From NCBI RefSeq assembly GCF_028890485.2, contig NZ_JARCHV010000001.1, forward strand, positions 1,030,698 through 1,094,697: a stretch of 64,000 nucleotides of DNA, read 5' to 3'. The DNA comes from Planococcus sp. SK3692 (lineage in GTDB: Bacteria > Bacillota > Bacilli > Bacillales_A > Planococcaceae). Numbering within the stretch: position 1 is the first letter of the stretch; every line of letters starts with the position of its first letter. The position numbers were made by a program, and so were the translations under genes. The notes below the pieces were generated by a model. It worked only from the letters and a program-made list of their open reading frames with translations. It did not search any database and had not been told where the DNA came from. Shown piece by piece: positions 39,250-52,377 of the stretch.

Positions 39250-40188
39250 TTAAAGCAAAAGCTCGGTCACTTGCCGGGAGATCTCGTGCGTGTTGATGGC
39301 GGATTCCACTTGCCCGTCACGGACGCAGCGGATAAATTCATCGAGTTCGTAATACATCGTATCGAACTCATGCGGGACGGAAATGTCTTCGGTTGTGCCA
39401 TCGCGGTATTTGATCAGCACATGTTTCGGATCGCTGATTCTGTCGATTTCGACGACGCCGTTTTCGCCTTGGATTTCACTCGGCAAATACGAGTCCGAAA
39501 TCTTCGAGTACATGACGATCGCTTCGCATTCGCCGTAATCGAGGATCATGCTGCCTTGCCCTTCCGCACCGGTCGACAACAGGTAGCGGTTGCGCAATAC
39601 GGACTGCGGTACGCCAGCCAAATGGACGAGCGGCGCCAAGCCGTAAACGCCGAGATCTGTTTTCGCGCCGTTGCCGAGTTCCGGCTTGAACGCGTTCTCG
39701 ACGATTCCTTCTTTGTATTTATCGTAGCGGGACGAATACTGGTTGTAATGGAATACGTAGCGGCGGACCGGGCCGATTTTATGGAGCTCTTCTTTCAGCC
39801 GCAGGAAAGTCGGCGTCACGGTCGATTTCATCGCTTCCATATAAGTCATGCCGGTTTCTTTTGAAGCCGCAATGACTCTATCCATCTCATCCAGGCTTAC
39901 AACGGCCGGCTTTTCACAGAGCACATGCACGCCGTGTTGCATCGCGAGCAGGCTTTGTTCAGCGTGAAATGCATTCGGCGATGCAATATAGACCGCATCG
40001 ATATCGCCTTCTTCGAACATTTTCTTCATGTTCGTATAGACCGCCTCCACCCCGTATTTCTCCGCGAACGCACGGCCGGTCTCTTCCGTCCTTGAATAGA
40101 TGGCGCCGATGCGGAAATCAGGATGTTGCTTTGCTGCTTTGATGAACCGGTCGGTGATCCAATTCGTTCCAATGATTCCAAAATTCAT
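39250..40188 (-). CDS. Gfo/Idh/MocA-family oxidoreductase
   Basis: A 312-residue NAD(P)-dependent dehydrogenase. The Rossmann start is FGIIGTNWITDRFI; the nucleotide- and substrate-binding motif VLCEKPAVVS holds the conserved Lys of the EKP signature. A C-terminal alpha/beta dimerisation domain follows, with the DLGVYGL segment at about 185. Substrates in the family are sugars, inositols or their derivatives; none is indicated by neighbours. It is a single gene, divergent from cstA. Confidence 0.87.
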   Translation of the reverse strand: MNFGIIGTNWITDRFIKAAKQHPDFRIGAIYSRTEETGRAFAEKYGVEAVYTNMKKMFEEGDIDAVYIASPNAFHAEQSLLAMQHGVHVLCEKPAVVSLDEMDRVIAASKETGMTYMEAMKSTVTPTFLRLKEELHKIGPVRRYVFHYNQYSSRYDKYKEGIVENAFKPELGNGAKTDLGVYGLAPLVHLAGVPQSVLRNRYLLSTGAEGQGSMILDYGECEAIVMYSKISDSYLPSEIQGENGVVEIDRISDPKHVLIKYRDGTTEDISVPHEFDTMYYELDEFIRCVRDGQVESAINTHEISRQVTELLL

Positions 40189-40253
40189 AGTTGGTTCCCT
40201 CTTCTCTTTATGTACTTGAATTCAAGCATAATGCAATCGCGCTGATGTGTCAC

Positions 40254-40355
40254 ATGCTGACCAATATAGCCAATGTCTTGACTGAACATTTCACTTTACT
40301 TTTATCTCAAGATAATGAAATTAAAGATTTTATGGACATATATATGAAGCAATAA
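40254..40355 (+). pseudogene. Possible gene remnant, 33-codon open frame
   Basis: An in-frame ATG-to-TAA stretch rich in Leu, Asn, Glu and Lys (begins MLTNIANVLTEH), with the frame open further upstream and no ribosome site. It is followed by a small AGGGC/GCCCT hairpin. It reads like the C-terminal end of a lost gene, but I do not recognise it and chance cannot be excluded. Confidence 0.2.
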
Positions 40356-40381
40356 AAAGGGCCTTAGCCCTCAAAACCCAT

Positions 40382-40395
40382 TGGATACGCTTTCA
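40382..40395 (-). promoter_or_regulatory. cre-like box upstream of cstA
   Basis: On minus TGAAAGCGTATCCA matches the CcpA consensus in 13 of 14 positions, about 145 bp before the cstA start. It fits carbon control of a starvation transporter. Nothing else definite is seen in this 351-bp gap. Confidence 0.55.
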
Positions 40396-40539
40396 ATTTC
40401 ATTTTCCTTATCAACTATCTATCGCTTTGCCACAAATAAATAGAAATATTAGTTTTTTCGAAATATTAACTTTTATTTTCTGAAAAAGATGCTATCATGT
40501 GTTATACGATATATCACTGACATCAGGAGGACGACGCAT

Positions 40540-41976
40540 ATGATTACATTTTTCGCAGCACTTGCACTTTTAATATTGGGATACATGTTTTATTCGAAAT
40601 TCATCGAAAAGGTATTCGGCGTCGACGACAACACCCCAACCCCTGCCTACGCGCAGGCAGATAACATCGACTATGTACCGATGAGCTGGTGGAAAGGCAA
40701 TTTGATCCAACTCTTGAACATCGCAGGCCTTGGCCCGATCTACGGCGCTGTAGCTGGCGCATTGTACGGGCCCGTCGCTTTCATCTGGATCGTCGTTGGC
40801 TGCATCTTCGCTGGCGGCGTCCACGATTACTTCTCCGGGATGATGTCGATGCGCCACGGCGGAGCGCAATTCCCGACGCTCGTCGGGCGTTACCTCGGAA
40901 AGAACGCGAAAGTCTTCATCAACGGTTTGTCGCTCGTGTTGATGCTGCTCGTCGCAGCGGCCTTCACGGCTGGCCCCGCTCAATTGATCGCCCAAATCAC
41001 GCCGATTTCGTTTATCTGGGCACTTGCACTTATTTTCGCTTATTTCGTTCTTGCAACAATCTTGCCGATCAACCGCATCATCGGCCGCATCTATCCACTG
41101 CTTGGCGGCATCCTGTTGTTCATGGCCATCGCAGTCGCCGTGGCACTCGTGTTCTCCGGCAAACCGATGCCGAACTTGACCTTCAGTAATTTGCATCCAG
41201 GTGAATTGCCAATCTGGCCGCTACTTATGGTTACCGTTTCTTGCGGCGCGATCTCCGGCTTCCATAGCACGCAAAGCCCGATCATTGCCCGCACCATGAA
41301 AAAAGAAACCGACGGCCGCAAAATCTTCTACGGCGCCATGGTCATCGAAGGCATCATCGCCTTGATCTGGGCGGCGGCTGGTATGACCTTCTTCAACGGA
41401 ACTGAAGGACTCGGCGCAGCACTTGCAGCTGGAGGACCATCTGGTGTCGTCAATGAAATCTCGATCTCGCTCCTTGGCACTTTGGGCGGCATCCTCGCAA
41501 TCTTCGGCGTCATCATCTTGCCAATCACAACGGGTGATACCGCACTTCGCTCATCGCGCATGATCTTGGCCGATTTATTGTCGAAGTTCACCAAGACTGA
41601 CGGCACTTTGAGAATCCTCTTGATCACCATCCCGCTCGCCATCCCGACGTTCTATATGGCGACAATCGACTACACGTTCTTGTGGAGATACGTCGGCTGG
41701 ACCAACCAAGTCGTCGCCACCTTCATGCTGTGGACAGCTACGATGTATTTGCTCAAGAACTACAAAATGCACTGGATTAGCGGTGTGCCGGCCATGTTCA
41801 TGACAGGCGTCGTCTCTATGTACATCTTCTACGCACCGGAAGGCTTGAACATGGAATACCACATCGCCGCCATGATTGGCTCGGTCATCACTTTGGTCGT
41901 CGCCTTGTGGTATGTGGCGCAGATCATCAAGCACCGTCCATCCAAAGCAGTCGATACAGAATACGAAACAGTTTAA
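40540..41976 (+). CDS. cstA: CstA-family carbon starvation transporter (short form)
   Basis: A 478-residue membrane protein with about 13-14 hydrophobic segments. The motifs AGLGPIYGAVAGALYGP, GGVHDYFSGMMSMRHGG and SGFHSTQSP are characteristic of the CstA/BtsT family that takes up peptides or pyruvate when carbon is short. It is the shorter Gram-positive version (E. coli CstA is about 700). I start at ATG 40540, 9 bases after AGGAGG; the longer frame has none. A cre-like box lies upstream, and a strong terminator follows. The exact substrate is not fixed by sequence. Confidence 0.9.
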   Translation: MITFFAALALLILGYMFYSKFIEKVFGVDDNTPTPAYAQADNIDYVPMSWWKGNLIQLLNIAGLGPIYGAVAGALYGPVAFIWIVVGCIFAGGVHDYFSGMMSMRHGGAQFPTLVGRYLGKNAKVFINGLSLVLMLLVAAAFTAGPAQLIAQITPISFIWALALIFAYFVLATILPINRIIGRIYPLLGGILLFMAIAVAVALVFSGKPMPNLTFSNLHPGELPIWPLLMVTVSCGAISGFHSTQSPIIARTMKKETDGRKIFYGAMVIEGIIALIWAAAGMTFFNGTEGLGAALAAGGPSGVVNEISISLLGTLGGILAIFGVIILPITTGDTALRSSRMILADLLSKFTKTDGTLRILLITIPLAIPTFYMATIDYTFLWRYVGWTNQVVATFMLWTATMYLLKNYKMHWISGVPAMFMTGVVSMYIFYAPEGLNMEYHIAAMIGSVITLVVALWYVAQIIKHRPSKAVDTEYETV

Positions 41977-42002
41977 TCAACATACGCAGCCTAGCTGCAA
42001 CG

Positions 42003-42038
42003 AGATGACTTCGGCAATTGCCGGAGTCATCTTTTTTT
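42003..42038 (+). terminator. Terminator of cstA
   Basis: AGATGACTTCGGC pairs with GCCGGAGTCATCT, followed by T7. Confidence 0.92.
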
Positions 42039-42120
42039 GATTTCATTGTTTATAAAGATAGATATTTTGATGGAATATGGTTGTTCAAAATCATTATTTC
42101 CAGCATTGTGAAGGTACTTT

Positions 42121-42157
42121 TGAAAGCGTTGACAGGACTGGATAGCGAAGATATACT
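42121..42157 (+). promoter_or_regulatory. licT promoter with cre overlapping the -35
   Basis: A perfect TTGACA (42129-42134), 17-bp spacer and TATACT (42152-42157). The cre-like TGAAAGCGTTGACA (42121-42134; 13 of 14) covers the -35, so CcpA should block polymerase directly. The same cre recurs before bglP. Confidence 0.85.
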
Positions 42158-42181
42158 AAGTTAAATGAATAGTTCGAAAAC

Positions 42182-42211
42182 AGGATTGTTACTGGTCAAG
42201 CAGGCAAAACC
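42182..42211 (+). promoter_or_regulatory. LicT-type RAT in the licT leader
   Basis: GGATTGTTACTGGTCAAGC and AGGCAAAACCT match the bglP/licT antiterminator RNA. Its end overlaps the 5' arm of the following terminator, indicating autoregulation of licT. Confidence 0.9.
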
Positions 42212-42280
42212 TAAGTCGCTAAAAAGATAAAGTCGCCTTGATTTTATCTGATTTTAGTATGGCTTAGGTTATTTATTTTG
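42207..42280 (+). terminator. Conditional terminator of the licT leader
   Basis: AACCTAAG pairs with CTTAGGTT (42263-42270), followed by ATTTATTTT. It is excluded when the RAT folds. Confidence 0.7.
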
Positions 42281-42305
42281 ACAGATAAAGAACTGGGGTG
42301 AAGCC

Positions 42306-43136
42306 ATGAAAATAGCCAAAGTCATTAATAATAATGTCATCAGCGTGCTGCAGTCAGATTGTTCGGAACTGGTGATTATGGGGAAAGGATTGGCTTTTCA
42401 GAAAAAGCCAGGCCAAGACGTGGATCAGCTGAAAATCCAGAAAGTGTTTGCCTTAAAAAACAAAGAAACGACCGATAATTTCAAAATGCTTCTTCGCGAA
42501 GTCCCTGTCGATCACATGATGGCGGTTGAAGAAATTATTACATACGCGAAAAATACGCTTGCCAAAAAACTCAATGAGAATATTTACGTTTCATTAACGG
42601 ATCACATCAATTTTGCGATGGAGCGGTCCCGCGACGGGATTGAAATAAGAAATGCCTTGTTATGGGAAATAAAGCAATTATATAAAGAGGAATTTTTGGT
42701 TGGGGTCAAAGCAGTGGAACATATCAATGAAAAGTTCAATGTCTCTTTATCCGAAGACGAGGCCGGCTTTATCGCCATTCATTTGATCAACGCAGAAATG
42801 AATGAAGATGTATCGAATACCTTGAATATCACGAAGTTCATCCATCAAATCATCACCATCGTCAAATATCATTTCAAAGTCGATTTTGACGAGGATTCCT
42901 TGAATTATGCACGCTTCATCACCCACCTGAAATTCTTTGCCCAGCGGATATTCAAAGGCACGCATTACGAAGGAAAGGATGATGAATTATATTTGTTGGT
43001 GAAGCAAAAGCATCCAGACGCAGCAAAATGTACGGACAGAATCAGGGAATACATCAAGAAAGAGCATGGCCAGGAATTGACCAATGACGAAATGCTGTAT
43101 CTGACAATCCACATCGAGCGCGTCGTCAACAGATGA
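42306..43136 (+). CDS. licT: BglG-family antiterminator for beta-glucoside genes
   Basis: A 276-residue protein with the CAT RNA-binding domain (1-56; KVINNNVISVLQSDCSELVIMGKGL) and two PRDs holding regulatory His residues in VSLTDHINFAM, FIAIHLINA and LTIHIERV. Its targets are visible in this window: RATs before licT itself, bglP and the second phospho-beta-glucosidase gene. PRD phosphorylation by the PTS couples it to substrate and to HPr. GGGG plus TGAAGCC precedes the ATG. It is a monocistronic gene with a shared terminator. Confidence 0.92.
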   Translation: MKIAKVINNNVISVLQSDCSELVIMGKGLAFQKKPGQDVDQLKIQKVFALKNKETTDNFKMLLREVPVDHMMAVEEIITYAKNTLAKKLNENIYVSLTDHINFAMERSRDGIEIRNALLWEIKQLYKEEFLVGVKAVEHINEKFNVSLSEDEAGFIAIHLINAEMNEDVSNTLNITKFIHQIITIVKYHFKVDFDEDSLNYARFITHLKFFAQRIFKGTHYEGKDDELYLLVKQKHPDAAKCTDRIREYIKKEHGQELTNDEMLYLTIHIERVVNR

Positions 43137-43153
43137 AATCAATCGTAAATAGA

Positions 43154-43196
43154 AGTAAAAGAAGAGATGCGGAAATCCCGCATCTCTTCTTTTACT
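43154..43196. terminator. Bidirectional terminator between licT and the HAD gene
   Basis: A 19-bp perfect stem built on GAAGAGATGCGG/CCGCATCTCTTC with flanking AGTAAAA/TTTTACT. Confidence 0.9.
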
Positions 43197-44064
43197 GTTT
43201 AGCCCCTATATTTAACAGATAGTGATTGATGGCATGCGCTACGCCGTTTTCGCCATTCGTATGGGTAACGACATCACAAAGCTCTTTCACTTCGGGTTCT
43301 GCATTCCCCATTGCCACGGAAAGCCCTGCCACTTCCATCATCGGAAGATCATTGAAGTTATCTCCGATCGCCACGGTATTGTGTAATGGAATATTAAAAT
43401 GCTCAGCCACTCGTTTCAATGCGCTACCTTTATTGCCATACTGATCCATTACTTCAATATTCAACGGGCTCGAGGAAGTGATGCCGATTGTGGAAATCTG
43501 CTCCAGGGAGTTGCCTAACGCGGTTTTACTGCCGGCGTTTAAAGTCAGCACGAAGAACTTCTGAATGGTCAGCTCTTCTCTCGTGAGCAACTCACTATAA
43601 TGGTCGAAGAAATTGAGGAGACTGGACTTTTGTGGCTGCTCCGTCATCTTTTTGTAGATTTCATCTGACAGCCCCTCGACTTTAATCTGCTCCTGTTGCA
43701 TCGCAAGTTCTACCCGTTGCGACCAATCTGCGGGGACATAAATCCCTTCATTGGTATAGATACGATAGGGAAAGCGTTCCTCATCCAGTCTTTCTGCGGT
43801 CTCGATGATATCTTCCCGGTTCATGGAAACACTTTGCAATACACGTCCATGAGCATGCACGACGGAGCCATTGCTTCCGGCTAGCGGAATCGACAAATCG
43901 TATTTATTCAAAATTTGTTGAATATCTTCGGGAGCGCGTCCAGAGCAAATCATCACAATATTTCCCTGGTTTTGCGCTTCTCGTATAGCTTCCAAGCTTT
44001 CTTCGGTAATTTCCATATGATGAGACAGCAAGGTGCCATCCAAATCAATCGCGATCAGTTTCAT
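43192..44064 (-). CDS. Cof-type HAD-family sugar phosphatase
   Basis: A 290-residue HAD hydrolase of the Cof/YidA class IIB group. Motif I is IAIDLDGTLL with nucleophile Asp8, motif II is ICSGR, the Lys motif lies near residue 215, and motif IV is GDNFNDLPMM. A class-C2b cap occupies the middle (about 85-200). Members dephosphorylate sugar phosphates and similar metabolites. Its position between licT and bglH suggests it may relieve phospho-sugar build-up, but no direct link is shown. The 150-bp gap upstream holds only a weak AT-rich promoter region. Confidence 0.87.
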   Translation of the reverse strand: MKLIAIDLDGTLLSHHMEITEESLEAIREAQNQGNIVMICSGRAPEDIQQILNKYDLSIPLAGSNGSVVHAHGRVLQSVSMNREDIIETAERLDEERFPYRIYTNEGIYVPADWSQRVELAMQQEQIKVEGLSDEIYKKMTEQPQKSSLLNFFDHYSELLTREELTIQKFFVLTLNAGSKTALGNSLEQISTIGITSSSPLNIEVMDQYGNKGSALKRVAEHFNIPLHNTVAIGDNFNDLPMMEVAGLSVAMGNAEPEVKELCDVVTHTNGENGVAHAINHYLLNIGAKQ

Positions 44065-44214
44065 TATTTGTCCACCCTTTCCCTCTAAACGAACAGCTTA
44101 CTCTCCTTCATTATAAAGCATTATCGCATTTCTGCCCTTCAATACGCTAAAACATAAGTCATTTTTTTCCATTTACTATAAAATGCCCTACTCATTGAGT
44201 AAGGCAGTGTTTCA

Positions 44215-45711
<1,497 letters not shown>

Positions 45712-45768
45712 TTATGTATGGAAGAAAAACGGAACCCTGTTTTTCTTCCTACTTATTTTTGGGTGAAC

Positions 45769-47780
<2,012 letters not shown>

Positions 47781-47786
<6 letters not shown>

Positions 47787-47810
47787 TGCCTGCTTCACCA
47801 GTAACAATCC
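47781..47810 (-). promoter_or_regulatory. LicT-type RAT in the bglP leader
   Basis: On minus GGATTGTTACTGGTGAAGC and AGGCAAAACCT; nearly identical to the licT copy at 42182. Confidence 0.92.
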
Positions 47811-47839
47811 TAAAGGACTGATATGTAGTTGATAGGCTT

Positions 47840-47876
47840 AATATATCAGCAGCAAAATTGAATGTCAACGCTTTCA
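47840..47876 (-). promoter_or_regulatory. bglP promoter with cre overlapping the -35
   Basis: On minus TTGACA (47863-47868), 17-bp spacer, TATATT (47840-47845). The cre TGAAAGCGTTGACA (47863-47876) is identical to the licT one and covers the -35. From here to about 48200 no further feature is seen apart from AT-rich spacer. Confidence 0.87.
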
Positions 47877-48206
47877 TTTAATATTTTTTAATTTTTTAAA
47901 AACTTCAGTGATACTCACTAACCTAAAAGAATCCACTTAAAAACCCGCTTCGGTTATGGCTTTCTCTTGTGGATTGGCTAGAGCCGCCTTCTTCTCAATG
48001 TAATTCTAAATACGGAAGCCGCCCTCCTCATCTCTCCTCTTGATTACAGACGGTTGGGATCTTAACTTATAATTCATGCGCTATCCTGTTTCGTTTCCCC
48101 AGCTTAAAGTTTTCTCCATCAATTGTATAAAACATGAGAAAAGTTTTCTGTGAATTATTTGCCTAATCAAAAAAGCGGTGTTACAGTTAATCCAATTCAA
48201 TATTCT

Positions 48207-48236
48207 GGGTTGTTACTGGTCGTGCAGGCAAAACCT
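48207..48236 (+). promoter_or_regulatory. LicT-type RAT before the second phospho-beta-glucosidase gene
   Basis: GGGTTGTTACTGGTCGTGC and AGGCAAAACCT: same core as the other two LicT sites, with changes in the 5' arm. Confidence 0.88.
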
Positions 48237-48289
48237 AAATCGCGTATGCTACGGGACAAATCTGTCTCCAGCGTGATTTAGGTTTTTTT
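48232..48289 (+). terminator. Conditional terminator of that leader
   Basis: AACCTAAATCGCG pairs with GCGTGATTTAGGTT, followed by T7; it starts within the RAT. Confidence 0.87.
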
Positions 48290-48323
48290 ACTGCCAATGT
48301 GATCGTGACCCCACAATACATAA

Positions 48324-49778
<1,455 letters not shown>

Positions 49779-49789
49779 AGTAAATGAAA

Positions 49790-49830
49790 AAAGATGAGCT
49801 CTGGCAGTTTCGCCGGAGCTCATCTTTTCG
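49790..49830. terminator. Bidirectional terminator
   Basis: AAAGATGAGCTCTGGC pairs with GCCGGAGCTCATCTTT; T4 on plus. It separates the GH1 gene from the facing Ltp gene. Confidence 0.85.
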
Positions 49831-49831
49831 T

Positions 49832-50398
49832 TTATTCCAGATTTTCTACGGCGTAGTCAGCTTCTTCTTGTGTGAACTGGCCGCCATAATCCGAAGTCAA
49901 TTGATCGCGAATAGCTTCTTTGGACATGCTCATGCTTTCTTGATACGTCTTGGCCGATTCCAAAGCGTTCACTTTCCAATCAGCATCCACATTGTCAATC
50001 GCGTATTGTGCAGCGTCTTCTGGGAACTGGCCGCCGTATTCAGAAGTCAATTGCTCGAATAGGCCGGCTTTCGACATATGCATGGTATCGGAATAAGTCT
50101 GTGCTTGATTCAGTGCAGATTCGAATTCAGTCGATACTTCCGGCTCGGCTGGCTCTTCTTCGACCGGCTCTTCCGCTTCAGCGGCTTCTTCCGTTTCAGC
50201 TGGTTCCTCAGCTTCTTCCGTAGAAGTTTCTTCTGTGGCGGTTTCTTCTGTGGCGGTTTCTTCTGTTGCCGGAGCTGTTTCTGTCGTGCCCTCGGTTTCA
50301 GTGGAATCTTCTCCGCCACCAACTAAAGCAACCAGTATCGCCATTAATACAAATAGGCCAATGATGCCGAGACAGCCAATCTTAAATACTTTTTTCAT
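49832..50398 (-). CDS. Membrane-anchored protein with two Ltp-family repeats
   Basis: A 188-residue protein: membrane helix at about 8-29, a Glu/Thr/Ala-rich flexible linker (30-95) encoded by short DNA repeats, then two copies (about 97-140 and 146-188) of a 45-residue unit with the pattern ALxxAxxYxxxMxMSKxx, then QLTSxYGGQF. This is the Ltp repeat (Lipoprotein_Ltp family), first known from a Streptococcus phage lipoprotein that blocks infection by other phages. Many chromosomal Ltp proteins exist without shown function. Cys9 is not in a good lipobox. The gene start overlaps the VWA gene stop (ATGA), so they are co-translated. Confidence 0.82.
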   Translation of the reverse strand: MKKVFKIGCLGIIGLFVLMAILVALVGGGEDSTETEGTTETAPATEETATEETATEETSTEEAEEPAETEEAAEAEEPVEEEPAEPEVSTEFESALNQAQTYSDTMHMSKAGLFEQLTSEYGGQFPEDAAQYAIDNVDADWKVNALESAKTYQESMSMSKEAIRDQLTSDYGGQFTQEEADYAVENLE

Positions 50399-51090
50399 GA
50401 TAAATCCCCCTTTAATTTCGAATGAAGTTCACTCATTATTTTTTTCTTCTTTCCTCGAGCCTCATAATCCCGCTCAATTTCCTTTTTCCATTCACGGTCA
50501 ATCTTCTTGCCGGTCCGGAACGAACTGACCGCTTCGCTCAACACTTGATAATTCAATTCCGTCCCTTCCGCATCCGCGTGGTAATCCACCGCAAAATCCC
50601 CATCGACACCGAATTTCTTTGCCGTCGCGGCCGCGTCGATATTTGCACCGAGGAATATGAATTCCCAGTCTGCCGTCTTTTTCGAGGAGATCATTTCATG
50701 GATTTTCTTGTACGTGTATTCACAGCTGGAGTTTTCCAGGCCATCTGTTGTAATGACAAACATTATCCTGTCAGCTTGATGATTTTTCAATGTCCCTTTT
50801 TGCGCGTTGCTGATTTTTTGGATTGTCGAGCCGACCGCATCGAGCAAAGCCGTCATGCCGCCTACTTGATAATCGCTATCGGTCATCGGCGAAATGCCTT
50901 CGAGCGAAATCCGGTCGTGAAGCAGCTCGTATTCGTGATTGAACAGCACCGTTGTCACGCGGACCTCACCCGGGAGCTTTCGCTGCTTGTTGATCAAGGC
51001 ATTAAAGCCACCGATCGTATCTTTCTCAAGACCTGCCATCGAGCCGCTTTTATCAAGAATAAACACCAATTCCGTCGTTTCATTTTTCAT
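50395..51090 (-). CDS. VWA-domain protein
   Basis: A 231-residue cytoplasmic protein made almost wholly of a von Willebrand A domain. The MIDAS metal site is intact: D13-S15-S17 in FILDKSGSM, the Thr in GGMTALLDA, and the Asp in FVITTDGLENSS. A short basic tail follows (EIERDYEARGKKKK). No membrane segment is present. Stand-alone VWA proteins of this kind are often grouped with stress or chaperone-like genes; no specific function is known to me. It is translationally coupled to the Ltp protein downstream, which hints at joint action. AGGAGG lies about 8 bases before the ATG. Confidence 0.85.
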   Translation of the reverse strand: MKNETTELVFILDKSGSMAGLEKDTIGGFNALINKQRKLPGEVRVTTVLFNHEYELLHDRISLEGISPMTDSDYQVGGMTALLDAVGSTIQKISNAQKGTLKNHQADRIMFVITTDGLENSSCEYTYKKIHEMISSKKTADWEFIFLGANIDAAATAKKFGVDGDFAVDYHADAEGTELNYQVLSEAVSSFRTGKKIDREWKKEIERDYEARGKKKKIMSELHSKLKGDLS

Positions 51091-51144
51091 CTTCGTTTCC
51101 TCCTTCAGGTTATTTTCTACCCCAAGGATACGATTTTTGCATAG

Positions 51145-51173
51145 AAAAAAGGTCGCTTCGAAAGCGACCTTTT
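51145..51173 (-). terminator. Terminator of the DUF4839 gene
   Basis: On minus AAAAGGTCGCTT pairs with AAGCGACCTTTT, followed by more T. It directly abuts the left 28-bp direct repeat. Confidence 0.87.
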
Positions 51174-51201
51174 ACGAACCAAGAAGCGCTTCGTCAAATG
51201 C
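51174..51201. repeat. Left copy of a 28-bp direct repeat (attachment-site-like)
   Basis: ACGA-A-CCAAGAAGCGCTTC then GTCAAATGC; 27 of 28 bases equal 53739-53766. It encodes, on minus, the last residues AFDEALLGS and a stop, i.e. a spare 3' end of the macro-domain gene. It contains the palindrome GAAGCGCTTC. Confidence 0.85.
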
Positions 51202-51252
51202 TAATGACGAAAACTTTTATTTTATATTTATCAGTATTAACACAAGCACTCT

Positions 51253-52131
51253 TTATCTGATCTCAGAAGAAATTGGATCGAGGAAGAATAAACCAGGATC
51301 CTTGTCATACTCTTCAACTACGGCAGTAATACGCAAATTTTGCCCCATACCAATAGTTTCAGGTATTTCAGCGCCTGTAAGATTTAAATCAAATACATTA
51401 ACATCTTCAAACTTAAAATCTGGTCCATCATAAGCTGTTTCTCCATAATCACCAGTGTTAATTAGAATATCGTATCTTGTTGCATATTTACCATGTGGCA
51501 TCATATTAGCAATATATCCGTCAAATTCAATTGTTCTACCCGCATATTTTTTTGCAAACTCACTAACAATCGGATCATTAGTATCATTAACGGTCAACAC
51601 AGCTTCAAGCTCTTCATTATTTTCTATAGTTAGTATTTCTTGATTACTTCTTACTGATGTATCAGCTTTTTCTACACCCTTCTCATCAGTAATTTCACTC
51701 TCACTTTTCTCTTCATTAACACTCTTCTTGGTTTCGTCATTGGATGTCTTATCATTCACCTCAGAATTCTCTCTATCGGTACTGTCAGTATCTTTTTTCT
51801 CTTCTTTAGGGAATGTATGATACGTAACGACTATTTTAGAGTCTTTTTGAAAGCTATCATTTGCGCTAAAATCTTTATTTCCATTGATCTCTACTTCTTC
51901 AGTTTCTCCATCTTTGGTTAACCATCCAGTAATTAAATCGTCTAAAACCTTAGTTTCAATGTTAGTAAAACCTCTTTGTTTTAATTCTGATATGACTGTC
52001 TCATAATTTTCTCCTCCCATTTCATCAGAAGACTTGCTTACTTTTAATACATTTGGATTTTCTTCACTAGAACATGCTGAGATACTAATAAGTGTAATTG
52101 TTAAAAATAAGAACAGAAAAAATTTCCCCAT
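51253..52131 (-). CDS. Lipoprotein with PASTA-like and DUF4839 domains
   Basis: A 292-residue exported lipoprotein: signal with lipobox SISAC, then a small domain (about 30-105) with PASTA-like pattern (LKQRGFTNIETKVLDD), a charged Ser/Asp/Glu/Lys-rich linker (108-165), and a C-terminal domain (about 170-292) with EFAKKYAGRTIEFDGYIANMMPHG and DVNVFDLNLTGAEIPETIG, which I recognise as DUF4839. No function is established. It is clearly more AT-rich than the surrounding chromosome and lies, with the next gene, between the two copies of a 28-bp direct repeat. Confidence 0.78.
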   Translation of the reverse strand: MGKFFLFLFLTITLISISACSSEENPNVLKVSKSSDEMGGENYETVISELKQRGFTNIETKVLDDLITGWLTKDGETEEVEINGNKDFSANDSFQKDSKIVVTYHTFPKEEKKDTDSTDRENSEVNDKTSNDETKKSVNEEKSESEITDEKGVEKADTSVRSNQEILTIENNEELEAVLTVNDTNDPIVSEFAKKYAGRTIEFDGYIANMMPHGKYATRYDILINTGDYGETAYDGPDFKFEDVNVFDLNLTGAEIPETIGMGQNLRITAVVEEYDKDPGLFFLDPISSEIR

Positions 52132-52317
52132 GACAACTCTCCCTCTAAAAAATGTATAAAATTTACATTTTTTATTTTAAACATTATACCACTGTATTTC
52201 AGTCGTCCGATAGATTTTTATCACATTCACTTAAAATTACTTTTACTTATTTAAATTTGAGTTTTTAAACTGCAAAGCTTCAGATATAATCGATTTCGAT
52301 CAAACTTATCTATTATA

Positions 52318-52362
52318 AAAACCAATCAAGTAGTTCATAAAATGAACCACTTGATTGGTTTT
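52318..52362 (-). terminator. Terminator of the coiled-coil orphan gene
   Basis: AAACCAATCAAGT pairs with ACTTGATTGGTTT plus inner TTCAT/ATGAA; on minus a T5 tail follows. Confidence 0.88.
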
Positions 52363-52377
52363 ATTAGTTGTAAGCAT

